From contig JAJLRJ010000006.1 of assembly GCA_024195265.1 (NCBI GenBank), forward strand, positions 1 through 64,000: DNA of 64,000 nucleotides, in the 5' to 3' direction. The stretch is from Dendrophyllia cribrosa. Its lineage: Eukaryota; Cnidaria; Anthozoa; Scleractinia; Dendrophylliidae. A program made the position numbers and the translations under genes. The notes beneath the pieces were generated by a model, which was not told the DNA's origin, made no database searches, and saw nothing but the letters and a program-made list of their open reading frames with translations. How positions within the stretch are numbered: the first letter of the stretch is position 1; each line of letters begins with the position of its first letter. Below are positions 52,463 through 62,965 of this stretch, piece after piece.

Positions 52463-55400
52463 ATGGACAAGATCGATCTTGAGAAACTTAGTAAATCAGA
52501 ACTAATCAAATTGCTTTTAAAGCAACAGAAGAAAAAGCCTGAAATTATCATCGTAGATGATACCAAACCAGTTCCAACACCAAGGAGGCCTATTCCAACA
52601 CCTCGCAAGAGTGTAAAACCAAACCAATCACCAAGACAAACAGTAAAAGAATTGGTTGACTATTTTGAGAGGAAAAGATTACCACCCCCACCTTCTGAAT
52701 GGTTAGAAGAAATAGAACAATTAAAAAAGACACCAATTCCTACACCAAGGACTAAAAAAACAGTTAAACCTGTACCAGCTCCAAGGACTAAGATAGAGCA
52801 AACAAACAAAGCTCTAAAAGGTTATACTAAATCCTTCGAAATTACATTAAAGAATAATAAAGACCCTTTAACACAATTACAACAAACAAGAAAAGGTATT
52901 GAAAACCATTTTAAAACCCTACTAAGTGATACAAAAGGAATTAAATTTGTTGAAACACTAAAGGTCACATTTGAGAAACTAGCTGGTGATGAAATAGTGC
53001 CTAAGACTGCATATTTTAACAGTGTGGCTCAGACGATTATTAACCACATAGAAATCGCTGAAGCGTTACAATTGTCTAAACAACAGATATTAAATAGTGT
53101 AGCTCAATGGATTTCTGAGGGTTCTGGATGGACAATAAGATCTATTGACAACCACTATATTAATATTGTTAAATACGAACCATTAAAGGGATCATCTTAC
53201 ATTCAATTACCTTCAGAACTAAGAAATAGTGCTAAGGGATTGATAAACATGAAAAATAAAGACAATGAGTGTTTTAGATGGTGTCATATAAGGTACTTGA
53301 ACCCTCAAGACAAATATCCACAGAGAATCAAAAAAGTCGACAAAGATTTTATTGAAAAATTAGATTACTCTGGAATTCAATTCCCAGTGACTGTCAAACT
53401 GTATAATAAAATAGAAAAACAAAATGAAATCAATATCAATGTATTCGGTTATGAGGAAAAGCAACCATATCCTATCTATGTATCCAAAGAAAAGTACGAA
53501 GATCATATGAACTTGTTATTGATCACAGAAAACGAAAACAAACATTATGTATTAATAAAAGACTTCAATAAATTCATGTACAATCAGACGAAACACGAAC
53601 ACAGAAAACATTTTTGCATGCATTGTCTACAATGCTTCAGTTCTGAAACAATCCTTAATAATCATAAAGAAAACTGTATTGTAATTAATGGTAAACAAGC
53701 TGTAAAAATGCCTGAAAAAGATAATAACATATTAAAATTTAACAATTATCATAAACAGTTAGCTGTTCCATTTGTAATCTATGCTGATTTTGAGGCTATT
53801 ACAGAAAAAGTACAAGGATGTCAACCAAACAATGATAAATCATATACTGAATCATATCAAAAACATAAAGACTGTGGATATGGATACAAAGTTGTCTGTT
53901 GCTATGATGATAAATACAGTAAACCAGTTCAGGTCTATAGAGGCGAAAGAGCTGTATACAAATTCATGGAAGCTATGCTGGAGGAAGTTAAATATTGTAA
54001 GAAGGTTATGAAAAAAGAATTCAATAAACCATTAAGAATGACCAAAGACGATGAAGAAGAATTCCAAAAAGCTGATAAATGCCACATATGCGAGAAAGAA
54101 TATAACAAAACCGATCTAAGAGTAAGAGATCACTGTCATATCACTGGTCAGTACAGAGGATCCGCTCATCAAGATTGTAATTTAAAACTCAGAATAAAAC
54201 CAGAAGAAATTAAAATACCTGTGATATTCCATAATCTCCGTGGGTATGACTCTCATTTCATCATGCAAGAGATTGGTGAAATAGTCAAGAAGCATACATA
54301 TACAAATAAAAAAGGTGAAAAATGTCAAATGAATATCAATGCAATTCCGAATAATATGGAAAAGTATATGGCTTTCATGTTGGGTAATCACTTAACCTTT
54401 CTCGATAGTTTCCAATTCATGAGCTCTGGTTTGGAAAAACTAGTGAGTAATCTACCAAGAAAATCATTAAAATATACCTCTCAAAAATTCAAAGGTAAAA
54501 AGCTTGATCTGATGGCTAGAAAAGGAGTGTATCCATATGACTTCATGGATAGCTTTGAAAAGTTCAATGAAAAACTGCCATCAAAAGAAGAATTTTACAG
54601 CATATTGAATGATGAACATATATCAAATGAAGATTACAAACATGCTCAAAATGTGTGGAATACCTTCAATCTTCAAAATATGGGTGAATACCATAATTTA
54701 TATCTTAAATCTGATATCCTTTTGCTAGCTGATGTGTTTGAAAACTTTAGAAAGACCTGTCTAGAATACTACAAATTAGATCCATGTCATTATTTCACAT
54801 CTCCAGGTTTGTCTTGGGATGCTATGCTTAAAATGACTGATATCAAATTAGAACTTATAACTGATATTGACATGTTTCAATTTATCGAAAAAGGAATGCG
54901 TGGTGGAATAAGCTACATTGCCAATAGGTATGGTAAAGCAAACAATAAATGCATGAAAACATATGATGAGAAGGTGCCCTCAAAGTATATAATGTATCTG
55001 GATGCTAACAATCTATATGGTTGGGCTATGTCACAATACCTACCTACTGGCGGTTTTAGATGGATGACACAAAAACAGATCGATAAGATAGACCTAGCCA
55101 AGTATAAAGAAGATAGTGAGAAGGGTTTGATACTGGAAGTAGATTTGGAGTATCCTGAAGGGTTACACAATCTTCATAATGACTACCCGCTAGGGCCAGA
55201 AAAGGTTAAAGTAACTGAGAGTATGTTGTCTGGGTATTGTAAAAACATCGCGAAGAAATATAAAATATCAACTGGTTTAGTTCATAAATTAATACCAACC
55301 TTGAAGAACAAAGAAAAATACGTGCTCCATTATAGGAACCTTCAATTATACACTGATCTTGGTTTGAAAATAACTAAAGTCCATCGAGTACTAGAGTTTG

Positions 55401-56266
55401 ATCAATCTCCTTGGTTAAAACAGTATATCGACTTTAATACAGAAAAAAGGAAGAACGCAAAAAATGCTTTTGAAAAAGACTTCTTTAAACTTATGAATAA
55501 CTCTGTATTTGGTAAAACGATGGAAAATATTAGAAAGCGAGTAGATGTAAGACTAATCACCGATGAAAAAAAACTATTGAAATATGCCAGTAAACCAACG
55601 TATGTTAGTAGTAAGATCTTCAACGAAAATCTAGTAGCTGTGCATAAGATCAAAGAAACACTTACCCTAAACAGGCCGGCATATGTGGGTATGTGCATCT
55701 TAGATTTAAGCAAGACATTAATGTATGATTTCCATTATAACTACATTAAAAAGAAATATGAAGACAAAGCCAAGTTACTCTTCACAGACACAGACAGCTT
55801 GACCTATGAAATCGAAGCTGAAGATGTATACCAAGACTTTTGGAATGATAAAAATAAATTCGATAACAGTGACTACCCTGAAAGTTCACCGTATTTTGAT
55901 AAAAGTAATAAAAAAATGATTGGTAAATTCAAAGATGAAGCCATAGGAGTTCCTATTCGTGAATTTGTGGGCCTCAGATCGAAAATGTACAGCTATATTA
56001 AAGACAACCTATCAGGATGTAAGACTGCTAAGGGAATCAAAAAGAATATAATCAAAAATAATATCAAACATGAAAACTATAAAAATACGCTATTTGAGAA
56101 AAAACAGATAATGCATAAGATGAAAACTATAAGAAGCAATAACCATCAATTAGGAAGTTATGAAATTAACAAAGTATCACTCAGCTGTTTCGATGACAAA
56201 AGATATATACTGGAAGATGGTATAAATTCATATGCTTATGGACATTATAAAATGAAAAAGAATTAA
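52463..56266 (+). CDS. polB: Protein-primed-type DNA polymerase B (1,267 aa), intact
   Basis: Replicates the linear genome. The N-terminus (LEKLSKSELIKLLLKQQ) is SAP-like, followed by a Pro-rich linker with repeated PTPR/PAPR motifs (~35-115) and a C2H2-like finger (CMHCLQCFSS). Exonuclease motifs are D442/E444 (YADFEAI) and HNLRGYD at 590-596. An endonuclease-VII-like treble clef is embedded between them (C540-H-I-C, RDHCHITGQYRG at ~554). Polymerase motif A is D847-ANNLYG, motif B NNSVFGKT (~1012-1019), motif C FTDTDS with D1109 and D1111. The C-terminus contains the M..IRS..H...S..NKV.LS..DD segment that became the 81-bp array in element 2. All catalytic residues are present. The start directly follows TATATAAA. 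Confidence 0.92.
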   Translation: MDKIDLEKLSKSELIKLLLKQQKKKPEIIIVDDTKPVPTPRRPIPTPRKSVKPNQSPRQTVKELVDYFERKRLPPPPSEWLEEIEQLKKTPIPTPRTKKTVKPVPAPRTKIEQTNKALKGYTKSFEITLKNNKDPLTQLQQTRKGIENHFKTLLSDTKGIKFVETLKVTFEKLAGDEIVPKTAYFNSVAQTIINHIEIAEALQLSKQQILNSVAQWISEGSGWTIRSIDNHYINIVKYEPLKGSSYIQLPSELRNSAKGLINMKNKDNECFRWCHIRYLNPQDKYPQRIKKVDKDFIEKLDYSGIQFPVTVKLYNKIEKQNEININVFGYEEKQPYPIYVSKEKYEDHMNLLLITENENKHYVLIKDFNKFMYNQTKHEHRKHFCMHCLQCFSSETILNNHKENCIVINGKQAVKMPEKDNNILKFNNYHKQLAVPFVIYADFEAITEKVQGCQPNNDKSYTESYQKHKDCGYGYKVVCCYDDKYSKPVQVYRGERAVYKFMEAMLEEVKYCKKVMKKEFNKPLRMTKDDEEEFQKADKCHICEKEYNKTDLRVRDHCHITGQYRGSAHQDCNLKLRIKPEEIKIPVIFHNLRGYDSHFIMQEIGEIVKKHTYTNKKGEKCQMNINAIPNNMEKYMAFMLGNHLTFLDSFQFMSSGLEKLVSNLPRKSLKYTSQKFKGKKLDLMARKGVYPYDFMDSFEKFNEKLPSKEEFYSILNDEHISNEDYKHAQNVWNTFNLQNMGEYHNLYLKSDILLLADVFENFRKTCLEYYKLDPCHYFTSPGLSWDAMLKMTDIKLELITDIDMFQFIEKGMRGGISYIANRYGKANNKCMKTYDEKVPSKYIMYLDANNLYGWAMSQYLPTGGFRWMTQKQIDKIDLAKYKEDSEKGLILEVDLEYPEGLHNLHNDYPLGPEKVKVTESMLSGYCKNIAKKYKISTGLVHKLIPTLKNKEKYVLHYRNLQLYTDLGLKITKVHRVLEFDQSPWLKQYIDFNTEKRKNAKNAFEKDFFKLMNNSVFGKTMENIRKRVDVRLITDEKKLLKYASKPTYVSSKIFNENLVAVHKIKETLTLNRPAYVGMCILDLSKTLMYDFHYNYIKKKYEDKAKLLFTDTDSLTYEIEAEDVYQDFWNDKNKFDNSDYPESSPYFDKSNKKMIGKFKDEAIGVPIREFVGLRSKMYSYIKDNLSGCKTAKGIKKNIIKNNIKHENYKNTLFEKKQIMHKMKTIRSNNHQLGSYEINKVSLSCFDDKRYILEDGINSYAYGHYKMKKN

Positions 56267-56379
56267 ATCAAAAATAACTTTCCTTAATTCAATCCTGTGT
56301 AGACTTCCTGTGTTTCCGAGAATTGTATCACGCAATGAAATAAACGCACTTTGTTTTAATTAACATATAGTATTATTTG

Positions 56380-56485
56380 ATTTTTCTATATTTTTTAATC
56401 CAACAGATGGGAAGTAGTTAAGACTTGGCATGGTATCAGATCAGTTTTGCAAAACTGATCTGGTACCGCCAAGTCCTTAACTACT
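56380..56485. repeat. Right terminal inverted repeat (106 bp)
   Basis: Exact reverse complement of 39,541-39,646. Its outer 73 bases (56,413-56,485) form the same near-perfect palindrome. Beyond 106 bp the two ends diverge, apart from a shared ACTATATGTT. Confidence 0.95.
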
Positions 56486-56491
56486 CCAGGA
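56486..56491. repeat. Right target-site duplication CCAGGA
   Basis: Matches the six bases immediately left of the element (39,535-39,540). Confidence 0.9.
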
Positions 56492-56818
56492 GTAGCGTTA
56501 ATCGGCTTTCGAACAACCGGGCCCTGGTGATTAGCCTGGCCAGCCAAGAAACGATATTGTTGGTCGGTTAAGGTAGCTAAGCCAATTAAATGCGACATCT
56601 GGAAGGTGACTTGTGTGGCATGACGGCTTCACTGTGGTTTGCGTCGGTGAGGGAGTAAAACACGAAAATTTTGGTTTATCAGCTGAGTTGACAAGATAAA
56701 TTTGCCACCGTAAAGAGATTCAAACGCTGACGCTTCTAGCGCTAGCCCTTCGTTAGAGCGAATCAAGGGATTGTGGGTTGTGGATTGTGGGTTGTGGTTG
56801 TGGTTGTGGGTTGTGGTT

Positions 56819-56936
56819 GCAGTTTGCAAAAATTTTGAACCCCCCAAAATATATCATTATATCCCCGCTCTCTAACAATGCCATATATCTGGATATAATG
56901 ATATATTTTGGGGGGTTCAAAATTTTTGCAAACTGC
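56819..56936. mobile_element. Short palindromic MITE
   Basis: Two exact 46-base inverted arms (GCAGTTTGCAAAAATTTTGA... and its reverse complement) flank a 26-base centre. It is followed by a (TA)n microsatellite. No coding content. Confidence 0.7.
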
Positions 56937-57869
56937 TGTATATATATATATATATATAAATTCATCAAAAACATCCTTGTCGTGATATTAAATCCAGACA
57001 AACTTATAAACTTATAAACTTATAGATATAAAACATAGTAACGACCGACCGGTAACGTGAAAGACAAATTAAATCTCGTATGTTCGAGCAACCTGAAGAC
57101 AGCATATTTTTCCTCAGTCAATTAGGAACAAACTAAGTCGCTTTTGTAATATAATGCAAAATTATATTTCATGGAAAAAATGTAATTATATAAATAAATG
57201 TATTTTAAATGCTATTATTATTTTTCGTCAGCTGGAGGTGATGCGATTATTGACCACAACCAACCGTGATCCATTGTGCAACAACTTCAGACCTGTTAGG
57301 CCTCTGAATGAACGGAAGCTTTTCAAGTGGCCTAGAGAAGGCAAACTCCCTGAGCTATTGGGCTTGTAGGCACTGAAGGAAGATTAGTAGAATTCTAAAT
57401 ACATGTACTGCTGCAGATGAAAAAAAAAACACAGACAGTTGACGAAATGTTGTAATTTATAATAAGACATGAATTTAGTTATGGGAACTTATTTGGGTGG
57501 GTGTCACTTTTATTTGGAAACATATAACTTATCACGAAATCCATTACAAGCGACATTAAAGTTATTGCAAAAAGTCAAAAGTAAACAATATAGAAAACAA
57601 TAAAAACCGAATGTAATTCGCGTCCAGTAGTGCTTAATTGTATATCACCTATTTTACAGGGGAAGGGGGTACTCCGTAAAATATTTGGCGAGGGTATGCG
57701 GTCCGCCTCTTGAAGTCCCGATCCATTTTAATCCTCGGACGTACACACAAACTTACACCCCCACCGTGGTACAAGGGGAGGGGGGGTTGTTGCACCCCCC
57801 TTGGGTTTTTGCGATGTTGCAATATTTCGGAAATATTTTACGTCTAATAGATAGTCTGTGATGTGCTCT

Positions 57870-57951
57870 ACAAGATAACGTAAATATTATGGGTTATGGC
57901 GCTGCTGGGGGTCCATGACGTCATCCATGATGGCCGCCATCTTGGATTTTA
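57870..57951. repeat. Inverted copy of the repeat at 1-90
   Basis: Reads GTAAATATTATGGGTTATGG...GATGGCCGCCATCTTGGAT, matching the window start in reverse orientation. Confidence 0.6.
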
Positions 57952-58540
57952 CTAAAAATTCAAATTTATCGGAAAATGCGGAAATTGCAAATATTTTTTG
58001 CTAGATTTGCAAAATAACATACAATTAAACATTTTGATGCTTTTGATAACATTTTATATGTTTAGGGTTAGGGTTGACCTCACGCTACTGATGCTGCTGA
58101 TGACGTCATATCTTGTTACCATAGCAACCGGTTGTAGCCAAACGTTACCAAAATGTGTCTCAAGGATAAACAAACAGCGAAGGAACGGACCATTATTTTT
58201 TGACGGGGGGGGGGGGGGGGGGGGGTGGAAAATTTTCACATGCAAACCTTTTAATTTATATGCGGCACGTGCTGCAAAATCTATTTTCCTTCAACCAAAT
58301 ACGCAGTAACTTGTTTGCCGTACGTTCCCAAAGTGTCTACGTAAATATAAACAAGAGAACATTATATAAACATAACAGGGAACATTCTAGCGACAAAGAC
58401 GAAAGCATATGCAACTTGAATATAAGTGCAAACTGAATACAGGCTAAAGATCATCTGAGAGAGAAAACTTTGAGCGAGTGACTGAATTTGATGCCACCCC
58501 CCTTAAGGTTTTTCTCTGATATTTTCAAGACCATTTATAA

Positions 58541-59195
58541 CTACCTTATTACATGAAATTTTCGTGACACGGTTATTTCGCGATTTTGAGGTGCGCATAT
58601 TTCGCGACACTTAAATTTCGCGATTTTGCGAAAATTTTGTATTTTGAATCACTTAAATTTCGCGTTTTTGAGTAAGACACAATTTATTTCCTTGGCAATG
58701 TTATTTAACATGTGCTTGAATTAGATAAAACGAATTTATCAAAGGTCAGCAATAACGTAAAAATTACTAACAAAATCGCAACGGCTGGACTATATGTCAA
58801 CGGTAACAACAAAGCAGTTCATGCTTGTTCGTAAATTATTGGGCTTGACCAATTATTGACCACAATATTCAATATTCAATATTCGGACTCCGAAGAAAAA
58901 ATTATTCCGTTTAGTAACACAGTGCCGTTTAGAAACATATCTACAAGTCTCGCAAGTTATTCGTGTAAATGTCTTGATATGGATCAACAGAACAGTTAAA
59001 AATGCGATTTTGTAAACGTTTCAATGGTAATAAACTCATTCTTTCTTGATTATTGACATAAGAGAAGTCACTTCATTTTCGCGTCGTGTTATGTTCGCGA
59101 CACTTATTGTTCGCGTCACTTTAATTTCGCGATTTTTTTTAAATCGCGAAATTCGCGAAATTAACGTGTCGCGAAAATTTTATGTAATAAGGTAG
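58541..59195. mobile_element. Inverted-repeat element, CTACCTTATTACAT ends (655 bp)
   Basis: CTACCTTATTACATGAAATT at the left is mirrored by AATTTTATGTAATAAGGTAG at the right. Both arms contain repeated TTTCGCGA(T/A) blocks, so the arms are rich in short internal repeats. No transposase frame. Non-autonomous DNA transposon. Confidence 0.7.
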
Positions 59196-59213
59196 CACAT
59201 GCAGTCTTTATTA

Positions 59214-60635
59214 GAGTTGCACTAATCGTCGCGGGTCGCGGGTCGCGGGTTTCAAGTCGCGGGTTCTCAAAGTCGCGGGTTTCAAATGTAAAAGTGTGCT
59301 ATGGCTGCGGTGCTGCGTTTAAACACGAGAACCGGGTGTCACCTTGTAATGTAGTTGTTAGGCATCGTGACCGTAGATTTATGCGGCGTGACCAAACAGG
59401 ACAGCCTGTGTTTTCTGTAGACTTTCAGAAAACATATTACCATTTGGATTACTCGCACATCAGGCGCAAAAACCCGTGTTTCGATGGAACGTTTTAGTTT
59501 CTAATGAAGAATATCAGTCCCTTGACACTGCACAAAGTGCCGTCATTACATCTAGTAATTTACGTGTCATCTTAGCGATGCAGTAATGTATAACACGTGC
59601 ATGCATTGCCTGCTAGTCAGTAGGTGGTGTTAAAGAAAATTTGGTTTATGTCAGTCTGACAGTTACAGACGGCCATTTCACAAGACTACCCTCCTTATTT
59701 GGTCTTTTTGGCAGAGTATTTATCGTCTGGAGAATCGTAACCACTGTCCGCCATTTTGGATTTGGGGATTTTTTATTATCGTTAATTGTTTTATTATCGT
59801 TGTTTTTTATTATCGTTGTTATTATTAGGCATCGTTTCCATGTTTTATCTGAATCGGTACATTAAGCTGTTTAAGTATATGTATACGTATACGTTTTCTG
59901 CCGTGCAGTTTACCTGGTTATTGTTACACTAGAAGCCATCTAAAATTATAGCTAATTATACAAGAATAAACAAGAGTACATTAATAAGGAATTGTGGAGT
60001 CTCCATGGTAATCTTATGAAACTACTTTATCTGCTGAAAGTCCGTATATAAAATTTAGGTACGACCTAAAGCGGAGCATCCGTCATGTGGACCCGTTCCA
60101 GTGCAACAGAACCGTTTCTCGATCATTTTATTTTTTTACCGGGTACCATGTGGTTAATTTTTGGAGATAAAGTGTTGCTATGTCACCGTGTGTGTTTATC
60201 TCCCCACTTGGCTCCTTGACAACTTCAACATAGTCTGGTCACCTAATCGATGACGTAATCGATGGCCTCATACCACGTGACTACGAAACAAAAACCAAAA
60301 AAAACAAGCAAGAATCCGTCAAAACGCGGCCGAGATATTGGCGACTGAAAACATAGTTTTCTCTAACAAATCACTGTATTTTGCTGTATTTTGGGCTCAG
60401 TTCAATTTGAAATCGGAGGAACAAAAACAAAAGGGCTGAGGCTCGCTGAAAAGGCAAAAAAGTTCCACAAGGGTGAATGTATTCGTTCTTTAAAGCGCAA
60501 TTCACAGCCTAATAGTAGCCGGGAAAAGAAATAAATAAGAAATAAAAAATAAAAACCCGCGACTTTGAGAACCCGCGACTTGAAACCCGCGACCCGCGAC
60601 TTGAAACCCGCGACCCGCGACGATTAGTGCAACTC
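59214..60635. mobile_element. Mutator-like non-autonomous element with 9-bp target duplication
   Basis: TCTTTATTA flanks both sides (59,205-59,213 and 60,636-60,644). The ends (GAGTTGCACTAATCGTCGCG) are inverted repeats running ~75-90 bp and containing a variable number of CGCGGGT units. Nine-base target duplications fit MULE-type elements. A 67-codon plus-strand frame at 59,294-59,497 (CYGCGAAFKHENR...VVVRHRDRRF) starts inside the left repeat. Confidence 0.7.
59294..59497 (+). pseudogene. Cys-rich fragment inside the 59214-60635 element
   Basis: CYGCG, VRHRDRRFMR and TYYHLDYSHIRRKNPCF resemble a short cysteine/histidine-rich domain that I recall as recurrent in cnidarian transposon-linked proteins. 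Only one short frame survives. It could be a captured exon or a transposase remnant. Confidence 0.35.
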
Positions 60636-60644
60636 TCTTTATTA

Positions 60645-62910
60645 GGGACGGACCATTATTTTTTTGACGGCGGGGGGGGGGGGGGGAACTTTGAAATAAA
60701 TTGTTTGCAGAGGCTTTAAACACTGAAATAAATTGTATGCAAGCAAAACATAAAGAAAACAATTGTTTGCTGAAAGTATGGCAGTTGGAGGGAGACACAA
60801 AAAAAAATTGTTTTATTGTAGCAATACAGGACTGATCTGGTGCACTATTGTACTTGACCGACTGTGCAAGGTGTACGTCAGCCTTCTTTGGCATTTGAAG
60901 GAAATTTGACATGTATTAAACTTTCCCCTAGAAAAGAAATGCGAGAAGATTCCGTTCATCATAATTACTTCGCTAAAGTAACGGAAGATGAAAACAATTT
61001 TCAAATCGTTCGATCAAATAATCTTTTTGTCCTGGCAACTACATCTGTGTCAAGCTTTTTAAAGCTTAAAAGTGTTTTCCGAAAAAATGCCTTTAGCTTC
61101 GACAGCTCGTATATATAAACAACAGCAAAGCTTATAACATGACATGGACGAACAGATGTTGTCTATGGTCTCGTTTTTAAGGTGTTAAAGTGACAAAAAT
61201 CGTTCTAACTGAGCTGGGAAACAGAATTACACTTGCGTTCAGTTTCCAGTTGATCTCAAACTTACTCGTAATAAAAACCTTTTTTCAAACTTACTGTTGT
61301 AAAGGAGACCCTTCATGTTCAATAGAATAGTATGTTATATCACTTGCAACCAAAGATACTAGGATTTGCAACGCAAACACTACCGGAGGCGGGTATTAAA
61401 ATCGAGTTGAAAAATTGAGCTGTATAAAATCGAACCACTGAGTTAAGACCAAATGGTTTGGTTTGTGACATAGTTATCGTGGCAACTAAACGAGAAAATT
61501 TGAAATTTTCTTTTATTTTCTGCTTTTTTCATTGAAACGTTTCACTAAAACATTTATCTTAATCCTGTAGAAAACAGATTCAAGATATAACGATTTCATT
61601 TATCGTGATTCTTAACTACTGAATTTGTGTTCACGACATGACATTCATGTTCATACTTCGTGCACCGTCATTATTTTCACGTCTTTCGTGAGTTGTTTAT
61701 TTAAATTGTCTGAATTGTAACAGCTTGTGTTGAAGATTGACACAGGCTTCCTGTTGTTTTACAAGCATGATTCTGTGAGTTGCAGTGCCATTTCCCCTGA
61801 CATTCAATAAGACATAAACTAGTGTTTTTGCTAATTGGATCCCGATCGCCAGCCAATCAAATTCGCCCATCTTGCCTACACAAGTACACGTCACTTTAAG
61901 TGAAACACCAGACTCAACATTCGGGATCGTTTGACTGAGTGTAGCGATAAGTGCTAGGTAAGAGTCAATGGACTTATTTTATTTTATAGTCTCTTCGTTA
62001 TCTTGAAATACGTCGCTGACTCACAAAATAATTTGCTCATACAGAACAGTGTTATCCTCTGTAGAGCGAGAACAGCTACAATCCTTTCAATAAGGATACT
62101 TATTATCTTCATTGGTAGGTAGCACAATGAGTTAATCACTTTATAAGCGGAACAAAAATATAACTCTAAACTCTTGCACTTCTTGCCTATTCCTGAAATT
62201 TAAGACGTGTCGTATTCTAGTGGCTGTAAATTGTTTTTCGAGATGTACATTCAGTTATTGCCACTGCAAGCTCACTATAAACCATTTTATTGCAATTGCC
62301 AGAAAAATGTTATAACGAAGTGGTGTTGAGCCTTGCAGGGTAGTACTTTCTTAGGAGAAAAAAATTCATGCGTATGTTTCGGTTAATACATGTTTAATTT
62401 ACAATATATCCGAAGTGCTGAGGTTAGTGGGATTAGGCCAGTACCAAACAATACACTCACATAAGTATTATAGTATTTAGTTCAAATTTAACTGGAAACG
62501 TAGCAGAAATTTAACCGTTTTTTAGCTTCAGGGTTGTACACTTAACGATTATAATTGGCAAGTAATGAATCTTATTTTTCTAGTTCATTATTTTCTAACT
62601 GCAGGGGCGAGGGTGTAATTTCAAGCCAACAAAGAGAGATGCTTATATGAAAATCAGTTACAAAAAGTGGCAATAGAATAAAAGTCTTTTTGTCAAATTA
62701 ACATTACAGTGATCTGCTTGATTTGGATAATTTGTTTTTCAAGTCATAATAATTTTTAAAAAGTGAGCGACATTTTTAATTTTGCCAAACATGTTTCGAC
62801 GGACAACTGCCAGCGACAGTTGCAGTGGATTTGAAATTCGTCTAAACATGTTTTGTAAATTAAAATTGTCCCTCTCTTTTTGCAGGTGTACAGGTTATAC
62901 ATATTTTTGT
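60645..62910. other. Host intergenic sequence upstream of the carbonic anhydrase gene
   Basis: No gene recognised. A poly-G tract (60,668-60,685) follows GGACCATTATTTTTTTGACGG, the same context as the poly-G tract at 58,205, so both belong to one repeat family. The rest is AT-rich with short frames lacking motifs. Confidence 0.5.
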
Positions 62911-62915
62911 CATAA

Positions 62916-62965
62916 GACATGTGTCATATGACACATGTCATATGAGCTGTGTCATATAACAGGTC
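62916..62965. promoter_or_regulatory. CATATG-rich palindrome cluster
   Basis: A perfect 24-base palindrome (GACATGTGTCAT plus its reverse complement, 62,916-62,939) is followed by two more GTCATATGA-type copies. It lies ~290 bp upstream of the carbonic anhydrase start codon. A regulatory role is only suggested by position. Confidence 0.3.

Larger units (their letters stand above)
39541..56485. mobile_element. Element 1: complete Polinton/adintovirus provirus, 16,945 bp
   Basis: Bounded by perfect 106-bp inverted repeats and a 6-bp target duplication. It encodes the full Polinton set: integrase, protein-primed-type polymerase B, packaging ATPase, adenain-type protease, hexon-like major and penton-like minor capsid proteins, plus fibre, membrane protein, phospholipase A2 and zinc-ribbon proteins. 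No gene carries an internal stop and the inverted repeats have not diverged, so insertion was recent. Base composition is markedly more A/T-rich than the flanks. Genes form a minus-strand block (41.25-44.84 kb) and a plus-strand block (44.94-56.27 kb) either side of a divergent promoter, with one extra plus gene at the left. Confidence 0.93.
56492..58540. other. Host sequence right of the provirus, no gene recognised
   Basis: Contains a TG-rich low-complexity stretch (56,770-56,820), the palindromic element at 56,819-56,936, a (TA)n run (56,937-56,959), the inverted copy of the window-start repeat (57,870-57,951) and a ~20-base poly-G tract at 58,205-58,225. I found no supported exons. Confidence 0.5.

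Noticed and set aside
58061..58075. Telomere-type TTAGGG repeat
   Set aside because: Only about two units (GGGTTAGGGTT), too short to mean an interstitial telomere.
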